Shown piece after piece: positions 52,807 to 63,972 of a stretch of DNA of 64,000 nt (position 1 is its first letter; each line of letters starts with the position of its first letter). This DNA comes from Serratia sp. PL17 (GTDB taxonomy: Bacteria > Pseudomonadota > Gammaproteobacteria > Enterobacterales > Enterobacteriaceae): assembly GCF_017832355.1 (NCBI RefSeq), contig NZ_JAFIBY010000006.1, forward strand, positions 248,001 through 312,000, written 5' to 3'. Both the position numbers and the translations under genes were made by a program. The notes beneath the pieces are model-generated. The model was not told where the DNA came from, did not search any database, and saw only the letters and a list, made by a program, of their open reading frames with translations.

Positions 52807-54270
52807 TCAGCGCCGCCAGCGGCGCATCAAACGGCTTTTTAACCCGGTATCAAAGCGCCAGATATGATCGAATATGCGCATGATGCCGGGTTTGCCGTAG
52901 CTGGACATGGCCACCGCGTGAAAACGCTGTTGGTGGCTCTGCTGCTGCTGTTTCACCTTCTTTATTACGTCTTCCGGCAACCGCTGGGCGATAAAATCTG
53001 AAATGATCACCGCGTCGGCGTCAAACCAACCGCTTTCAGCCATTTTGCTCACCGTGGCGTTCAGGCATGCCGCCAGATCGGTACCGCCGCGAAAGTGTTG
53101 ACCAAGAAAACGCACTGCTTGCTCAATACCGCTGGCCGCCGTGAGTTCGTAATGCACGATTTGATTGGCGAATAACATGATGTAGCAGCGGCGGTTATCT
53201 GCTAACGCAATGCGTAACAGCGCCAGGCAGAAGGCTTTTGCGCACTGTTCATTAAACCCGCCCATGGAACCTGAAGTATCCACACAGACAATAAATGGCC
53301 CGCGAGGCTGTTGATCCTGTTGCTGGTGGGTAACCTGACGGATCGTGATCTGTTCCTGCCAGACATCGCCTTGCAGACGATAACTTAACAGCCGTTTTTC
53401 CAGCAGCCGGCGATAAAATTCAAACTCCAGCTCTTCAATGCCCAACGTAACCAGCTCGGGCGGCAGCAGACGAAGAATGTCGTCGCTTTGATGAATACCG
53501 CTAACTTCCTCAGGCAGCGTGGCCGGCACCTGCACCATCACGCGAAACGGCTCCGGCAGCGCATCCTGTTGCTGCACTGCTTTGGCCTGATAGCTGCGAC
53601 CAAGCTGCTGCGCCAGCTTTTTCAGCTCGGGCTGTTGCTGCAAAAAGTTGCCGTACTCCACCAGCCGCTGATAGTCACCGCGCTGCAAATGGCCTTTACT
53701 CATATCCCACAACCGCCCCGCGGCAGTGTCATTTTCCGACAAGAGCGGCTCTAGCGCGCCACTCAGCGCCAGGCGTTCCTGCAATTCGGCCATCAGTTGT
53801 TCACGTTCCTGTTCCAATAACTGATGATGCATCATGGTAGCCTGCAGCGTCAGACTGATACGCCAGCGCTGTAGAAACAGGGTTTGGAAGCTGTCATCCA
53901 GCGGATGGTTAGGCAGATCCGCTGCATCCACCAGCGTGCGGGCCTGCTCATAGAAAGGAGAAACCAGTTGGCGCAGTAGGTCCAGGGTGTCATTAAGGTT
54001 ATGAAAGAACTGGGTGTTGTTTTCTAATTGGCACTGTTGGTAGCGATAAAATTCCTGTGCCAGCGCGGGCGGTACCATGGCCTCATGAAGGCGTTCTTTG
54101 AGTTGCAGCTTCCAGCGCGGTAGATCGTTATCCAACGCTCGACGTATTGCGGGAAACTTTTTGAAGAAAACCGTCAGCTGCGGCGCGGCCAGCATGCCGA
54201 TGATCATCTCCTCGATCAGCTCACCTTCGGTGATCGCTAACAGCAGATCGAGTGTTTCCAGACTGAGCAT
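52807..54270 (-). CDS. viaA: VWA-domain protein ViaA
   Basis: Partner and stimulator of the RavA ATPase; the pair acts on respiratory complexes and in aminoglycoside sensitivity in E. coli. 487 residues (483 in E. coli). The N-terminal half is helical, and the C-terminal von Willebrand factor A domain (about 325-487) has an intact metal site: DTSGSMGG, the later Thr in GGTDL and the Asp in IISDF. It follows ravA after 2 bases. Confidence 0.96.
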   Translation of the reverse strand: MLSLETLDLLLAITEGELIEEMIIGMLAAPQLTVFFKKFPAIRRALDNDLPRWKLQLKERLHEAMVPPALAQEFYRYQQCQLENNTQFFHNLNDTLDLLRQLVSPFYEQARTLVDAADLPNHPLDDSFQTLFLQRWRISLTLQATMMHHQLLEQEREQLMAELQERLALSGALEPLLSENDTAAGRLWDMSKGHLQRGDYQRLVEYGNFLQQQPELKKLAQQLGRSYQAKAVQQQDALPEPFRVMVQVPATLPEEVSGIHQSDDILRLLPPELVTLGIEELEFEFYRRLLEKRLLSYRLQGDVWQEQITIRQVTHQQQDQQPRGPFIVCVDTSGSMGGFNEQCAKAFCLALLRIALADNRRCYIMLFANQIVHYELTAASGIEQAVRFLGQHFRGGTDLAACLNATVSKMAESGWFDADAVIISDFIAQRLPEDVIKKVKQQQQSHQQRFHAVAMSSYGKPGIMRIFDHIWRFDTGLKSRLMRRWRR

Positions 54271-54272
54271 AA

Positions 54273-55781
54273 TTACTGGCCGCGCATCTGCTGGTGCTGC
54301 TGTTTGATTTGTTCCGCCACTTGCAACAGGCTGGCTTCAATTTTTGCCAGGCCAGCCGCGGGGGTAAACAAGCAGGGCTGATGCTGACTGAACAACCGAC
54401 GTTGCTCCGCCAGGCGCTGCGCCAGTGCGTCCATTTCATCCAGCATCGCCTGGGGTGTTCCGCCGGTCTGTATGCCGGGCAGGGCCAACAGTGAGGGCTG
54501 ACGGCTAACATCCAACACGGTGAGATGCAGTTGTTCGTCTACTTCCAGATCAATTTGTTGTGCAAAGCCAATGCCATTGAGCTTAGCGCGTACGTCACCG
54601 CCTTTTTGCAGCCAGTTTTCCAGAACGCTATTTTCAATACTCAGATGGTTAACCTGAATATCATGCAGTTGCAGTGGTTTTTGCAGTAACAAGGTCAGGG
54701 CGCCGGTCCCAAGCGGTGTTGCCAGGGCATACTGCGGTTTCCTGCTGAACATGCCGCCTTTTTTTACTAAGGCGATCGCTCGGCTGTCACTCTGCTGTTG
54801 CTGATGCTGCACCCAACGGGTGTGAATCTGTTGAAGTTGAATCAATAACGTTTGCTGTTGATAGGCTGACTCGGTCAGCAACTGGTCAATTTGCTGTTGC
54901 AGCAGTTTCAATGAGGTGAGGTCGTGCCACAGGCAGTCTTTCAATAGCATCAGGTCAAGCGGAGCCACGGCATCGCGGCCGCTGAAGAAAGCACAGGCCT
55001 GTAACAGCCGAAGTGCTTTTTTCCACCGACGATCGGAGACATAAGGGGCGTGGTCTAATGCATCCAGCCGTTGGCGCAACTGGAAGATCAGTTCAAAGCA
55101 CGTTTCTGGCAGCTTGATTTTGTCTATCTGTGGCTGCCATTGATGATACTCCTCGTCACTGATGCTCAGCGCTTCCGGCACCGGGTTTTCATTCTCGTTC
55201 TGACGACTGACCAGCAGTGAGCGGAAATTCTGTTTGTCCTGCACTTTATCCAACCACAGACGTATCAGCATACGGTCGTACAGGGCTTCCAGGCTGTTAT
55301 CGGATTCCGGCAGTTCGTTAGAGGCCGTGACCAGCAATCTTAGTGGGATCGGCTCTTCCGCGTTACCGTTACGGAAGCGACGTTCGTTGATCGCCGTGAG
55401 TAACGTATTGAGGATCGCCGGGCCCGCTTTCCAGATCTCATCCAGGAACACGATTTCTGCCTCGGGCAGATAACCGGCGGTCAGGCGCTGATAGCGGCCT
55501 TCATCTTTTAATGCCTGGATAGACAATGGGCCGAACACTTCTTCTGGCGTTGAGAAACGCGTCATCAGATATTCAAATGAGCGCGCGCTGCGAAAGGCAA
55601 ATTTTAACCGGCGTGCGATCAGGCTCTTGGCGATGCCGGGTGGGCCAAGCAGAAACACGCTTTCACCGCTTAGCGCTGCCAGCAAACACAGGCGAATTGC
55701 TTCCTGTCGTTCATAAAGGCCGCTCTCAAGCGCGTTGCTGAGGCGGGATATCCGTTCTGCCAGAAGTGATGATGGCGCCAT
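54273..55781 (-). CDS. ravA: MoxR-type AAA+ ATPase RavA
   Basis: Hexameric ATPase linked to the lysine decarboxylase LdcI and to ViaA. The ATG at 55781 gives [15 protein letters not shown] and 502 residues (498 in E. coli); upstream codons to 55844 are not supported. Walker A GPPGIAKS, Walker [11 protein letters not shown], sensor ASNELPE and the arginine-finger region DRMLIRL are present. The discoidal LARA domain lies toward the C-terminus (about 330-440). Operon with viaA. Confidence 0.96.
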   Translation of the reverse strand: MAPSSLLAERISRLSNALESGLYERQEAIRLCLLAALSGESVFLLGPPGIAKSLIARRLKFAFRSARSFEYLMTRFSTPEEVFGPLSIQALKDEGRYQRLTAGYLPEAEIVFLDEIWKAGPAILNTLLTAINERRFRNGNAEEPIPLRLLVTASNELPESDNSLEALYDRMLIRLWLDKVQDKQNFRSLLVSRQNENENPVPEALSISDEEYHQWQPQIDKIKLPETCFELIFQLRQRLDALDHAPYVSDRRWKKALRLLQACAFFSGRDAVAPLDLMLLKDCLWHDLTSLKLLQQQIDQLLTESAYQQQTLLIQLQQIHTRWVQHQQQQSDSRAIALVKKGGMFSRKPQYALATPLGTGALTLLLQKPLQLHDIQVNHLSIENSVLENWLQKGGDVRAKLNGIGFAQQIDLEVDEQLHLTVLDVSRQPSLLALPGIQTGGTPQAMLDEMDALAQRLAEQRRLFSQHQPCLFTPAAGLAKIEASLLQVAEQIKQQHQQMRGQ

Positions 55782-56064
55782 ATTATTGCCGTGTTGTCCG
55801 AGAGTTAGCCAATCTTGGTGGATAATCCGATGATAAACCACCATTATTTTTAATGGTATAGCTTGTTGATTAGTAAAATCTTTCTATTATCAAAAGAGCG
55901 GCTGGTTCACATTTTGTTTATTTTTAGGGTCTGATATAAGAGTAGGCAAGCAGTATAAATCGTGCATACTGTGCGCCTTTTAGTGGGCGTAACGGATCTT
56001 AGAGCCCGTATCTCTGGCTGATGCGGATGCATCGCTAACGGATGTTCTAATAAAGAAACGAATT

Positions 56065-57933
56065 ATGAGCACAGAGCATAAACAGTCTTTATCGGCGGTA
56101 ACCCTTGCAGCGATTGGGGTCGTTTACGGTGATATCGGCACCAGCCCTCTCTATACTCTCAGAGAGTGTTTCTCCGGCCATTATGGCTTCGATGTTCGTC
56201 CAGACGTTGTTTTCGGCTTCCTGTCACTGATTTTCTGGATGCTGATCGTCATTGTTTCCCTGAAATACCTTACCTACGTCATGCGAGCGGATAACGCCGG
56301 TGAAGGCGGTATTCTGACGTTGATGTCATTGGCTGGGCGCCACACGTCGGCGCGCACCACCGCTATATTGGTGATTCTGGGCCTGATTGGTGGCAGCTTC
56401 TTCTATGGCGAGGTGGTAATCACGCCAGCAATATCGGTGATGTCGGCGATAGAAGGGCTGGAAATTGCAGCCCCGTCGCTTGATCCCTATATCGTTCCGC
56501 TGTCTATCTTGGTGCTGACGGTGCTGTTTGCCATTCAGAAGCACGGTACGGGGAGCGTCGGTAAGCTGTTTGCGCCAGTGATGTTACTGTGGTTTATCGT
56601 GCTGGCTGTGTTGGGTGCACGTAGCATTATGGCCAACCCGGAAGTGCTGCAGGCGTTAAACCCGAAATGGGCGCTGAACTTCTTTATTGAATATAAGAAG
56701 GTTTCGTTCTTTGCGCTGGGGGCGGTAGTGCTGTCGATCACCGGTGTCGAGGCGTTGTACGCCGACATGGGGCACTTTGGTAAATTCCCTATCCGCCTGG
56801 CCTGGTTCACCGTCGTGTTGCCTTCACTGGTGCTGAACTATTTCGGCCAAGGTGCGCTGCTACTGAAAAACCCTGAGGCCATCAAGAACCCATTCTTCCT
56901 GTTAGCCCCGGACTGGGCGCTGATCCCGTTATTGATCCTGGCGACGCTGGCCACGGTTATCGCCTCTCAGGCGGTGATCTCCGGCGTATTCTCACTGACG
57001 CGTCAGGCAGTACGTCTGGGTTACCTGTCACCGATGCGCATTATTCATACGTCGGAAATGGAGTCGGGCCAAATTTACATTCCGGTGATCAACTGGACAC
57101 TGTATATCGCGGTGGTATTAGTGATTGTCGGGTTTGAACACTCCAGTAATTTGGCCGCGGCATACGGTATTGCCGTAACTGGGACCATGGTACTGACCAG
57201 TATTCTGGTGACCTCCGTGGCGATCAAAAACTGGCATTGGAACCGCTTCTTCGCGGTGGGCATTCTGGTCATCCTGCTGATTATTGACGTGCCGATGTTC
57301 GCTGCAAACGCCTTGAAGCTGTTCTCTGGCGGTTGGCTGCCGCTGCTGCTGGCGCTGGTGATGTTCATCATCATGACAACCTGGAAAAGCGAACGCTTCC
57401 GCTTACTGCGTCGCATGCATGAGCACGGTAATTCCCTTGAGGCGATGATTGCTTCATTGGAGAAATCACCGCCGGTGCGTGTGCCTGGTACTGCGGTATT
57501 TATGTCGCGTGCCATCAACGTGATTCCTTTTGCCCTGCTGCATAACCTGAAGCACAACAAGGTGCTGCATGAGCGGGTGGTGCTGTTGACGCTGCGTACT
57601 GAGGATGCGCCTTACGTACATAACGTACGCAGGGTGACTATCGAGCAACTGTCACCGACCTTCTGGCGGGTGGTGGCCAGCTATGGCTGGCGCGAAACGC
57701 CGAACGTTGAGGAGGTGTTCCACCGCTGCGGGCTGGAAGGGCTACCGTGCAGGATGACGGAAACCTCGTTCTTTATGTCGCACGAGTCGCTGATTCTCAC
57801 TAAACGCCCCTGGTATTTGTTCTTGCGTGGCAAGTTGTTTATCGCATTGAGCCGTAACGCGCTGCGCGCGCCAGACCAGTTTGAGATCCCACCGAATCGG
57901 GTGATCGAACTCGGCACCCAGGTCGAGATTTAA
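56065..57933 (+). CDS. kup: Low-affinity potassium uptake protein Kup
   Basis: Proton:potassium symporter of the KUP/HAK family in the inner membrane, 622 residues as in E. coli. Twelve hydrophobic helices (about 10-455) include the family signature [17 protein letters not shown] in the first helix, followed by a cytoplasmic C-terminal domain (about 460-622). It is divergent from ravA across 283 bases, which hold both promoters. The segment before the ATG has no strong Shine-Dalgarno (AAGAAACG). A terminator hairpin follows. Confidence 0.98.
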   Translation: MSTEHKQSLSAVTLAAIGVVYGDIGTSPLYTLRECFSGHYGFDVRPDVVFGFLSLIFWMLIVIVSLKYLTYVMRADNAGEGGILTLMSLAGRHTSARTTAILVILGLIGGSFFYGEVVITPAISVMSAIEGLEIAAPSLDPYIVPLSILVLTVLFAIQKHGTGSVGKLFAPVMLLWFIVLAVLGARSIMANPEVLQALNPKWALNFFIEYKKVSFFALGAVVLSITGVEALYADMGHFGKFPIRLAWFTVVLPSLVLNYFGQGALLLKNPEAIKNPFFLLAPDWALIPLLILATLATVIASQAVISGVFSLTRQAVRLGYLSPMRIIHTSEMESGQIYIPVINWTLYIAVVLVIVGFEHSSNLAAAYGIAVTGTMVLTSILVTSVAIKNWHWNRFFAVGILVILLIIDVPMFAANALKLFSGGWLPLLLALVMFIIMTTWKSERFRLLRRMHEHGNSLEAMIASLEKSPPVRVPGTAVFMSRAINVIPFALLHNLKHNKVLHERVVLLTLRTEDAPYVHNVRRVTIEQLSPTFWRVVASYGWRETPNVEEVFHRCGLEGLPCRMTETSFFMSHESLILTKRPWYLFLRGKLFIALSRNALRAPDQFEIPPNRVIELGTQVEI

Positions 57934-57943
57934 CTCTCCCTCA

Positions 57944-57972
57944 AGGGCTCAGCAATCGCTGGGCCCTTTCTG
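57944..57972 (+). terminator. Terminator of kup
   Basis: A 10-bp stem with one G.T pair (57944-57953 with 57958-57967) and an AATC loop, followed by TTCTGTT, 10 bases after the kup stop. Confidence 0.7.
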
Positions 57973-57994
57973 TTGATGTTCTCGGTAACACGAG

Positions 57995-58018
57995 CGAAAC
58001 GTTTCGATAATGATCACA
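57995..58018 (+). promoter_or_regulatory. Upstream RbsR operator overlapped by a CRP site
   Basis: Operator core CGAAACGTTTCG (57995-58006), a perfect 12-base palindrome of the LacI/RbsR type. A CRP-like site TTCGA-N6-TCACA (58003-58018) overlaps it. With the proposed promoter the CRP site is centred near -60, the class I position. CRP half-site one is weak (3 of 5). Confidence 0.65.
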
Positions 58019-58035
58019 TTTCTGCATTATCCCGG

Positions 58036-58063
58036 TTGCCTTCTCCTGACGTTTTTTTAAACT
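58036..58063 (+). promoter_or_regulatory. Promoter of rbsDACBKR
   Basis: -35 TTGCCT (58036-58041), 16-base spacer, -10 TAAACT (58058-58063). Transcription would begin near 58070, just before the downstream operator. Confidence 0.6.
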
Positions 58064-58072
58064 CCAGACACA

Positions 58073-58088
58073 AGCGAAACGTTTCGCT
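58073..58088 (+). promoter_or_regulatory. Main RbsR operator
   Basis: Perfect 16-base palindrome AGCGAAACGTTTCGCT, the same core as the E. coli rbs operator, at about +3 to +18 of the proposed transcript. Its centre is exactly 80 bp from that of the upstream operator. Confidence 0.85.
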
Positions 58089-58108
58089 GGCGGAATGAGA
58101 AAAAGAAA

Positions 58109-58528
58109 ATGAAAAAAGGCGTGCTGCTGAATGCTGATGTCTCTGCCGTGGTTTCCCGCCTCGGCCATACCGATCAGATCGCCATTTGCGATGCGGGGTT
58201 GCCTATTCCAGCGGCAACGCAGCGTATCGATCTGGCGCTGACGCAGGGAGTGCCGACGTTTTTACAGGTGCTCGAGGTGGTGACTCAGGAGATGCAGGTA
58301 GAAAGCGCCATTCTGGCAGAAGAGATCATCAAACAAAATCCGCCGCTCCACAACGCATTGTTGGCTCAACTGACCGAACTCGGCCAACATCAGGGCAATA
58401 CCATTAGCGTGAGCTATATCAGTCACCGTGCCTTCAAAGCGCAAACTGAACACAGCCGGGCGGTGATCCGCAGCGGGGAATGCTCGCCATACGCGAATGT
58501 GATCCTCTGTGCCGGCGTAACTTTCTGA
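58109..58528 (+). CDS. rbsD: D-ribose pyranase
   Basis: Interconverts beta-pyranose and furanose forms of ribose so that RbsK can act. 139 residues as in E. coli. The catalytic His is H20 in [10 protein letters not shown], and the N-terminal [14 protein letters not shown] and C-terminal [18 protein letters not shown] segments shape the decameric active site. Weak ribosome site. First gene of the ribose operon, immediately after the operator. Confidence 0.98.
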   Translation: MKKGVLLNADVSAVVSRLGHTDQIAICDAGLPIPAATQRIDLALTQGVPTFLQVLEVVTQEMQVESAILAEEIIKQNPPLHNALLAQLTELGQHQGNTISVSYISHRAFKAQTEHSRAVIRSGECSPYANVILCAGVTF

Positions 58529-58535
58529 GGCGTCT

Positions 58536-60041
58536 ATGCAACCTTTACTGCAACTGAAAGGGATCGATAAAGCCTTTCCCGGCGTGAAGGCGCTTTCCGG
58601 CGCTGCGCTCAGCGTTTATCCCGGCAAGGTGATGGCGCTGGTGGGGGAAAACGGTGCGGGAAAATCCACCATGATGAAAGTGCTGACCGGCATTTATAAC
58701 AAAGACGCCGGCAGTCAGTATTTTCTCGGTAAAGAAGTGGCGTTCAACGGCCCGAAGGATTCGCAGGAAGCGGGTATAGGTATCATCCATCAGGAACTTA
58801 ATCTGATCCCGCAATTGACGATTGCGGAGAACATCTTTCTCGGGCGTGAGTTTGTCAACCGTATCGGCCGCATCGACTGGAAACGCATGTATGCCGAAGC
58901 CGACAAACTGCTGGCGCGGTTGAACCTGAGTTACAGCAGTCACCGGCTGGTGGGTGAACTGTCGATTGGCGATCAGCAGATGGTGGAAATCGCCAAGGTG
59001 CTGAGCTTCGAATCGAAGGTCATCATCATGGATGAGCCAACGGATGCGTTGACCGACACCGAAACCGCTTCTTTATTTAAAGTGATCAACGAACTTAAGG
59101 CCGAAGGGCGAGGCATTGTTTACATTTCACACCGGTTGAAAGAGATTTTTGAAATTTGCGATGACGTTACGGTATTTCGTGATGGGCAGTTCATCGCCGA
59201 ACGACCGGTCAGCGAGCTGCAGGAAGATTCGCTGATAGAAATGATGGTAGGCCGCAAGCTGGAAGAACAATATCCGCGTTTGAATCAGCCGCGTGGTGAA
59301 AAACGGCTGGAAGTCAGCCAGGTCTCCGGCCCGGGCGTGCATGACGTCAGCTTTACGCTATACCGCGGCGAAATACTTGGTGTTGCCGGGTTGATGGGCG
59401 CTGGGCGTACCGAGTTGATGAAAATTCTCTACGGCGCCGCACCGCGTAAAGCCGGTACCGTCAAACTCGACGGACATGAGGTGGTCACCCATTCTCCACA
59501 GGATGGCTTGGCAAACGGCATTGTGTATATCTCCGAAGACCGTAAGCGCGATGGCCTGGTGTTGGGGATGTCAGTGAAGGAAAACATGTCGCTGACTGCG
59601 CTGCGTTATTTCAGCCGTGCCGGTGGCAGCCTGAAACAGGCCGAAGAACAGCAGGCGGTGGGCGATTTCATCCGCTTGTTCAATATCAAGACACCGTCGA
59701 TGGAACAGCCGATAGGCCTGCTCTCCGGCGGCAACCAGCAGAAAGTGGCAATTGCCCGCGGCCTGATGACGCGGCCAAAGGTGTTGATCCTCGATGAACC
59801 AACGCGGGGGGTCGACGTCGGTGCCAAAAAAGAAATCTATCAGTTAATCAACCAGTTCAAGCAGGAAGGGTTGAGCATCATTCTGGTGTCGTCGGAAATG
59901 CCGGAGGTTATGGGCATGAGTGACCGTATTCTGGTCATGCACGAAGGACATCTCAGCGGCGAGTTCCCGATTGAACAGGCCACCCAGGAAGCGTTGATGG
60001 CTGCGGCTGTTGGCAAGCAATACGGCGTAAAGCAGGAGTAA
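58536..60041 (+). CDS. rbsA: Ribose ABC transporter ATP-binding protein RbsA
   Basis: Double-ATPase subunit of the ribose importer, 501 residues as in E. coli. The first nucleotide domain has Walker [10 protein letters not shown] and signature LSIGDQQ. In the second domain the Walker A is the family's degenerate [10 protein letters not shown] while the signature LSGGNQQK is classic. Walker B elements [10 protein letters not shown] and [11 protein letters not shown] are present. It starts 7 bases after rbsD and ends 6 bases before rbsC. Confidence 0.98.
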   Translation: MQPLLQLKGIDKAFPGVKALSGAALSVYPGKVMALVGENGAGKSTMMKVLTGIYNKDAGSQYFLGKEVAFNGPKDSQEAGIGIIHQELNLIPQLTIAENIFLGREFVNRIGRIDWKRMYAEADKLLARLNLSYSSHRLVGELSIGDQQMVEIAKVLSFESKVIIMDEPTDALTDTETASLFKVINELKAEGRGIVYISHRLKEIFEICDDVTVFRDGQFIAERPVSELQEDSLIEMMVGRKLEEQYPRLNQPRGEKRLEVSQVSGPGVHDVSFTLYRGEILGVAGLMGAGRTELMKILYGAAPRKAGTVKLDGHEVVTHSPQDGLANGIVYISEDRKRDGLVLGMSVKENMSLTALRYFSRAGGSLKQAEEQQAVGDFIRLFNIKTPSMEQPIGLLSGGNQQKVAIARGLMTRPKVLILDEPTRGVDVGAKKEIYQLINQFKQEGLSIILVSSEMPEVMGMSDRILVMHEGHLSGEFPIEQATQEALMAAAVGKQYGVKQE

Positions 60042-60047
60042 TCAGAT

Positions 60048-61013
60048 ATGAGTTCCCAGAGTGTGGCAAAGCGCTGGTTCAGTAAAGAGTGGCTGTTAGA
60101 GCAAAAATCACTGATTGCTCTGCTGGTGCTGATCGCCGTGGTTTCTTCAATGAGCCCGAATTTCTTCACGGTAAACAACCTGTTCAATATTCTGCAGCAA
60201 ACGTCGGTGAACGCCATTATGGCGGTAGGGATGACATTAGTGATCCTCACTTCCGGCATTGATTTGTCGGTAGGATCGTTGCTGGCATTGACTGGCGCAG
60301 TGGCGGCGTCGATCGTCGGTTTTGAAATTAACGCGGTGGTTGCCGTCGCGGCGGCATTGGCATTGGGTGCGGCAGTGGGGGCCTGTACCGGGGTGATCGT
60401 TGCCAAAGGCAAGGTTCAGGCATTTATTGCCACCCTGGTCATGATGCTGTTGTTGCGCGGGGTCACCATGGTGTACACCAACGGCAGCCCGGTGAATACC
60501 GGCTTTACCGACGTGGCGGATACTTTCGGCTGGTTCGGCATCGGCCGCCCATTGGGGGTTCCAACCCCGATCTGGATCATGGCGATCGTATTTATCGCCG
60601 CCTGGTACATGCTGCACCATACCCGTTTGGGCCGTTATATTTATGCCCTGGGCGGTAACGAAGCGGCGACCCGCCTGTCCGGTATCAGCGTCGATAAAGT
60701 AAAGATTATCGTCTATTCACTCTGTGGATTGCTGGCTGCGCTGGCGGGCGTGATTGAAGTGGCGCGTTTGTCTTCGGCACAGCCAACCGCCGGTACCGGC
60801 TATGAGTTGGACGCCATTGCAGCAGTCGTGCTGGGCGGTACCAGCCTGGCGGGTGGCAAAGGCCGCATTGTTGGCACGCTGATCGGGGCGCTGATCCTTG
60901 GCTTCCTGAATAATGGCCTGAATTTATTGGGTGTTTCTTCCTACTACCAAATGATCGTGAAGGCAGTGGTGATACTGCTGGCGGTTCTGGTAGAGAACAA
61001 AAGCAACAAATAA
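60048..61013 (+). CDS. rbsC: Ribose ABC transporter permease RbsC
   Basis: Inner-membrane channel of the ribose importer, 321 residues as in E. coli. About 8-10 hydrophobic helices are present. The sugar-permease signature GMTLVILTSGIDLSVGSLLALTGA lies near residue 60, and the coupling loop has ALGGNEAATRLSGISVDKVK. AGGAG precedes its ATG. It forms a homodimer with RbsA in the family. Confidence 0.98.
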   Translation: MSSQSVAKRWFSKEWLLEQKSLIALLVLIAVVSSMSPNFFTVNNLFNILQQTSVNAIMAVGMTLVILTSGIDLSVGSLLALTGAVAASIVGFEINAVVAVAAALALGAAVGACTGVIVAKGKVQAFIATLVMMLLLRGVTMVYTNGSPVNTGFTDVADTFGWFGIGRPLGVPTPIWIMAIVFIAAWYMLHHTRLGRYIYALGGNEAATRLSGISVDKVKIIVYSLCGLLAALAGVIEVARLSSAQPTAGTGYELDAIAAVVLGGTSLAGGKGRIVGTLIGALILGFLNNGLNLLGVSSYYQMIVKAVVILLAVLVENKSNK

Positions 61014-61034
61014 CCTCCCCCTACAGGAATCACG

Positions 61035-61925
61035 ATGATGAAAATGAAAAAATTGGCAATTCTGGCTTCAGCCTTCGCGCTGAGCGCTACCCTGAGTGCT
61101 AACGCACTGGCTAAAGACACCATCGCGCTGGTGGTCTCTACCCTGAATAACCCGTTCTTCGTTTCGATGAAGGAAGGCGCACAACAAGAAGCGAATAAAC
61201 TGGGCTACAACCTGGTGGTGCTGGATTCGCAAAACAACCCGGCGAAAGAGCTGGCAAACGTGCAGGACCTGATGGTGCAAGCACCTAAGTTGCTGTTGAT
61301 CAACCCAACGGACTCTGATGCCGTTGGTAACGCTATCAAGATGGCCAATCAGGCCAAGATCCCTGTCATCACATTGGACCGTGTGGCGAGTAAAGGTGAC
61401 GTCGTCAGCCATATCGCGTCTGATAACCGTGTCGGCGGTAAAATGGCCGGTGATTTTATTGCCAAAAAAGTCGGTGCAGACGCTAAAGTGATCCAGCTGG
61501 AAGGGATTGCCGGTACTTCTGCGGCACGTGAACGCGGCGAAGGGTTTAAACAGTCTCTGGATCAGAACAAATTCAAACTGTTGGCTAGCCAACCGGCAGA
61601 CTTCGACCGCACCAAAGGGTTGAACGTGATGCAGAACCTGCTGACCGCTCATCCAGACGTGCAGGCCGTTTTTGCACAGAATGATGAAATGGCGCTGGGT
61701 GCACTGCGTGCTCTGCAAACCGCCGGTAAAACCGATGTGGTCGTGGTAGGCTTCGACGGCACTGCCGATGGCGTGAAAGCGGTTGAAGGCGGCAAACTGG
61801 CGGCAACCGTGGCACAGCGTCCAGATCAAATTGGTGTGATCGGCGTAGAAACTGCCGACAAAGTGCTGAAGGGCGAAAAAGTACCGGCCACGATTCCGGT
61901 AGATTTGAAACTGGTCACCAAATAA
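61035..61925 (+). CDS. rbsB: Periplasmic ribose-binding protein RbsB
   Basis: Ribose receptor for transport and, through Trg, for chemotaxis. 296 residues with a signal peptide ending NALA|KDT near residue 26. The mature start [16 protein letters not shown] is as in E. coli. Ligand residues in [27 protein letters not shown] and VGFDGT are kept. The start could be either of two adjacent ATG codons. A 9-bp hairpin follows, separating it from rbsK. Confidence 0.98.
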   Translation: MMKMKKLAILASAFALSATLSANALAKDTIALVVSTLNNPFFVSMKEGAQQEANKLGYNLVVLDSQNNPAKELANVQDLMVQAPKLLLINPTDSDAVGNAIKMANQAKIPVITLDRVASKGDVVSHIASDNRVGGKMAGDFIAKKVGADAKVIQLEGIAGTSAARERGEGFKQSLDQNKFKLLASQPADFDRTKGLNVMQNLLTAHPDVQAVFAQNDEMALGALRALQTAGKTDVVVVGFDGTADGVKAVEGGKLAATVAQRPDQIGVIGVETADKVLKGEKVPATIPVDLKLVTK

Positions 61926-61933
61926 GACACACC

Positions 61934-61955
61934 CGCGCCATCTTATGATGGCGCG
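61934..61955 (+). terminator. Intercistronic hairpin between rbsB and rbsK
   Basis: A perfect 9-bp stem (CGCGCCATC/GATGGCGCG) with a TTAT loop, 9 bases after the rbsB stop. Without a T tract it more likely protects the rbsB mRNA end than terminates fully. Confidence 0.65.
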
Positions 61956-61974
61956 CAATTCAGGAATCAATGCG

Positions 61975-62901
61975 ATGGAAACAGGTAAGCTGGTGGTTCT
62001 GGGCAGCATTAATGCCGACCATATCCTCAATATTGAGCATTTCCCACATCCGGGTGAAACGGTGATCGGGAAACAGTATAAGGTGGCGTTCGGTGGCAAG
62101 GGCGCTAACCAGGCGGTGGCTGCAGGGCGCAGCGGGGCAGATATCGCCTTTATCGCCTGCGTGGGGGCTGACGATATCGGCGAACGCATCCGCAAACAGC
62201 TGGCGACCGATCGCATTGATACCCAACCGATTGAAGCTATTGCCGACAGCACCACCGGCGTGGCGCTGATTTTCGTCAACGCGGAGGGCGAGAATGTGAT
62301 CGGCATTGATGCCGGCGCCAACGCCGCAGTGACACCAGACTATCTGGCGCGTTACCAGCAAAAGATTGTGGATGCCGATGCGCTGCTGATGCAGCTCGAA
62401 TCTCCGTTGGAGACCGTTATTGGCGCCGCCAAACTGGCGAAACAGCACCAAACTCAGGTGATCCTCAATCCGGCACCGGCACGTGAATTGCCGGATGAGC
62501 TGCTGGCAATGGTCGATATGATCACGCCAAACGAGACAGAAGCCCACCGCCTGACCGGTATTGCGGTCAACAATGACGATGATGCTGCACAAGCCGCCCA
62601 GGCTTTGCATGATAAAGGCATTGCCACGGTGATCATCACTCTTGGTAGCCGAGGTGTCTGGCTGAGTGAGCAGGGTAACGGCAAATTGGTGCCAGGTTTT
62701 AAGGTCAAAGCGGTAGACACCATCGCTGCCGGTGACACGTTCAATGGCGCACTGGTAACGGCGCTATTGGAAGGGAAAGTGATGGCTGATGCGGTGCGTT
62801 TTGCTCATGCGGCGGCGGCGATTGCGGTGACCCGACCGGGCGCACAGCCTTCCGTGCCTTGGCGCGAAGAGATTGATGCCTTTTTGCAGCAGCAGGAGTA
62901 A
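61975..62901 (+). CDS. rbsK: Ribokinase
   Basis: PfkB-family kinase that phosphorylates ribose to ribose-5-phosphate. The ATG at 61975, with AGGA upstream, gives [17 protein letters not shown] and 308 residues (309 in E. coli); the in-frame ATG at 61945 falls in the hairpin and is rejected. The first PfkB signature region [16 protein letters not shown] and the second [12 protein letters not shown], with catalytic D254, are present. Confidence 0.98.
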   Translation: METGKLVVLGSINADHILNIEHFPHPGETVIGKQYKVAFGGKGANQAVAAGRSGADIAFIACVGADDIGERIRKQLATDRIDTQPIEAIADSTTGVALIFVNAEGENVIGIDAGANAAVTPDYLARYQQKIVDADALLMQLESPLETVIGAAKLAKQHQTQVILNPAPARELPDELLAMVDMITPNETEAHRLTGIAVNNDDDAAQAAQALHDKGIATVIITLGSRGVWLSEQGNGKLVPGFKVKAVDTIAAGDTFNGALVTALLEGKVMADAVRFAHAAAAIAVTRPGAQPSVPWREEIDAFLQQQE

Positions 62902-62906
62902 CCCCT

Positions 62907-63908
62907 TTGGCCACCATGAAAGATGTCGCCCGTCTGGCGGGTGTTTCAACCTCGACGGTCTCGCACGTCATTAATAACAATCGCTTTGTCAGCGACAGTG
63001 TGCGAGCTAAAGTCATGGCGGCCGTTGAACACCTTAACTATGCCCCCTCTGCACTTGCGCGTAGCCTCAAACTGAATCAGACGCGCACCATCGGCATGTT
63101 GGTCACCTCCAGTAACAACCCTTTCTATGCTGAGGTCGTACGCGGCGTTGAACGCAGTTGCTATGAGCGTGGCTACAGCCTGATCCTGTGCAATACGGAA
63201 GAGGACGCCGCGCGCATGAATCGCAACATGGAAACACTGCTGCAAAAACGTGTCGATGGTTTGCTATTAATGTGCACCGAGAACCACCGGCCATCGCAAG
63301 ATGCGCTGAGCCGTTATCCCTCACTCCCTATAGTGATGATGGACTGGGCTCCGTTCGAGGGGGCTAACGACATTATCCAGGACAATTCGTTGCTGGGCGG
63401 TGAGATGGCGACCGATCACCTGATCGCCCGCGGGTATCGCAAAATTGCCTGTATTGCCGGGCCACAGGATAAAACCACGGCACGCCATCGGTTAGAAGGC
63501 TATCGCCGGGCGATGCAACGCGCCGGGTTGGCTGTCCTGCCGGGATATGAAGTGCACTGTGATTTTGAATTTGAAGGTGGCGTTGATGCCATGAAACAAT
63601 TGCTGGCGTTGGCTGAGCCACCGCATGCGGTATTTGCCGGTAATGACGCTGTTGCGGTAGGGGCCTATCAGGCCTTGTACCAGGCCGGGTTATCGGTACC
63701 GCAGGACATGGCAGTGATGGGCTACGATGATATTGAGCTAGCCAAATACCTGGCTCCGCCACTCAGTACTATTCACCAGCCAAAGGATTCTCTGGGGGAG
63801 CTGGCGATCGATGCGTTGATCAACCGCCTGCAAAACCCAGAACGTGACGCTCAGGTTTTGGTTTTAACGCCTGAGCTGGTGGAGCGCGCCTCGGTGGGGT
63901 GGCGTTAA
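62907..63908 (+). CDS. rbsR: Ribose operon repressor RbsR
   Basis: LacI-family repressor that binds the operators before rbsD and is released by ribose. The start is TTG at 62907, 9 bases after AGGAG, giving [23 protein letters not shown] as in E. coli (333 residues); ATG at 62916 is an alternative that would lose only three residues. The helix-turn-helix (5-25), hinge helix with SALARSLK (about 50-57) and the periplasmic-binding-like domain are complete. Last gene of the operon. Confidence 0.97.
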   Translation: MATMKDVARLAGVSTSTVSHVINNNRFVSDSVRAKVMAAVEHLNYAPSALARSLKLNQTRTIGMLVTSSNNPFYAEVVRGVERSCYERGYSLILCNTEEDAARMNRNMETLLQKRVDGLLLMCTENHRPSQDALSRYPSLPIVMMDWAPFEGANDIIQDNSLLGGEMATDHLIARGYRKIACIAGPQDKTTARHRLEGYRRAMQRAGLAVLPGYEVHCDFEFEGGVDAMKQLLALAEPPHAVFAGNDAVAVGAYQALYQAGLSVPQDMAVMGYDDIELAKYLAPPLSTIHQPKDSLGELAIDALINRLQNPERDAQVLVLTPELVERASVGWR

Positions 63909-63939
63909 CCTGAGACCTTTGCCGGTTTCTTTGGGTCTT

Positions 63940-63972
63940 GGCCGCTGATCAGGTTACGGCCGTCTTTTCTTC
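63940..63972 (+). terminator. Terminator of the ribose operon
   Basis: GGCCG (63940-63944) and CGGCC (63957-63961) form a short stem followed by GTCTTTTCTTCTT. AACCTGA/TCAGGTT arms (63907-63913 with 63949-63955) offer an alternative longer pairing. Confidence 0.6.

Noticed and set aside
55782-56064. Possible riboswitch or structured leader before kup
   Set aside because: Some short pairings exist (around 55990-56040), but no known riboswitch motif or terminator/antiterminator pair could be recognised.
61068-62321. 417-codon antisense open frame across rbsB and rbsK
   Set aside because: It is the complement of two well-matched ribose genes; a long antisense frame is common in GC-rich coding DNA. 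No ribosome site or known domain.
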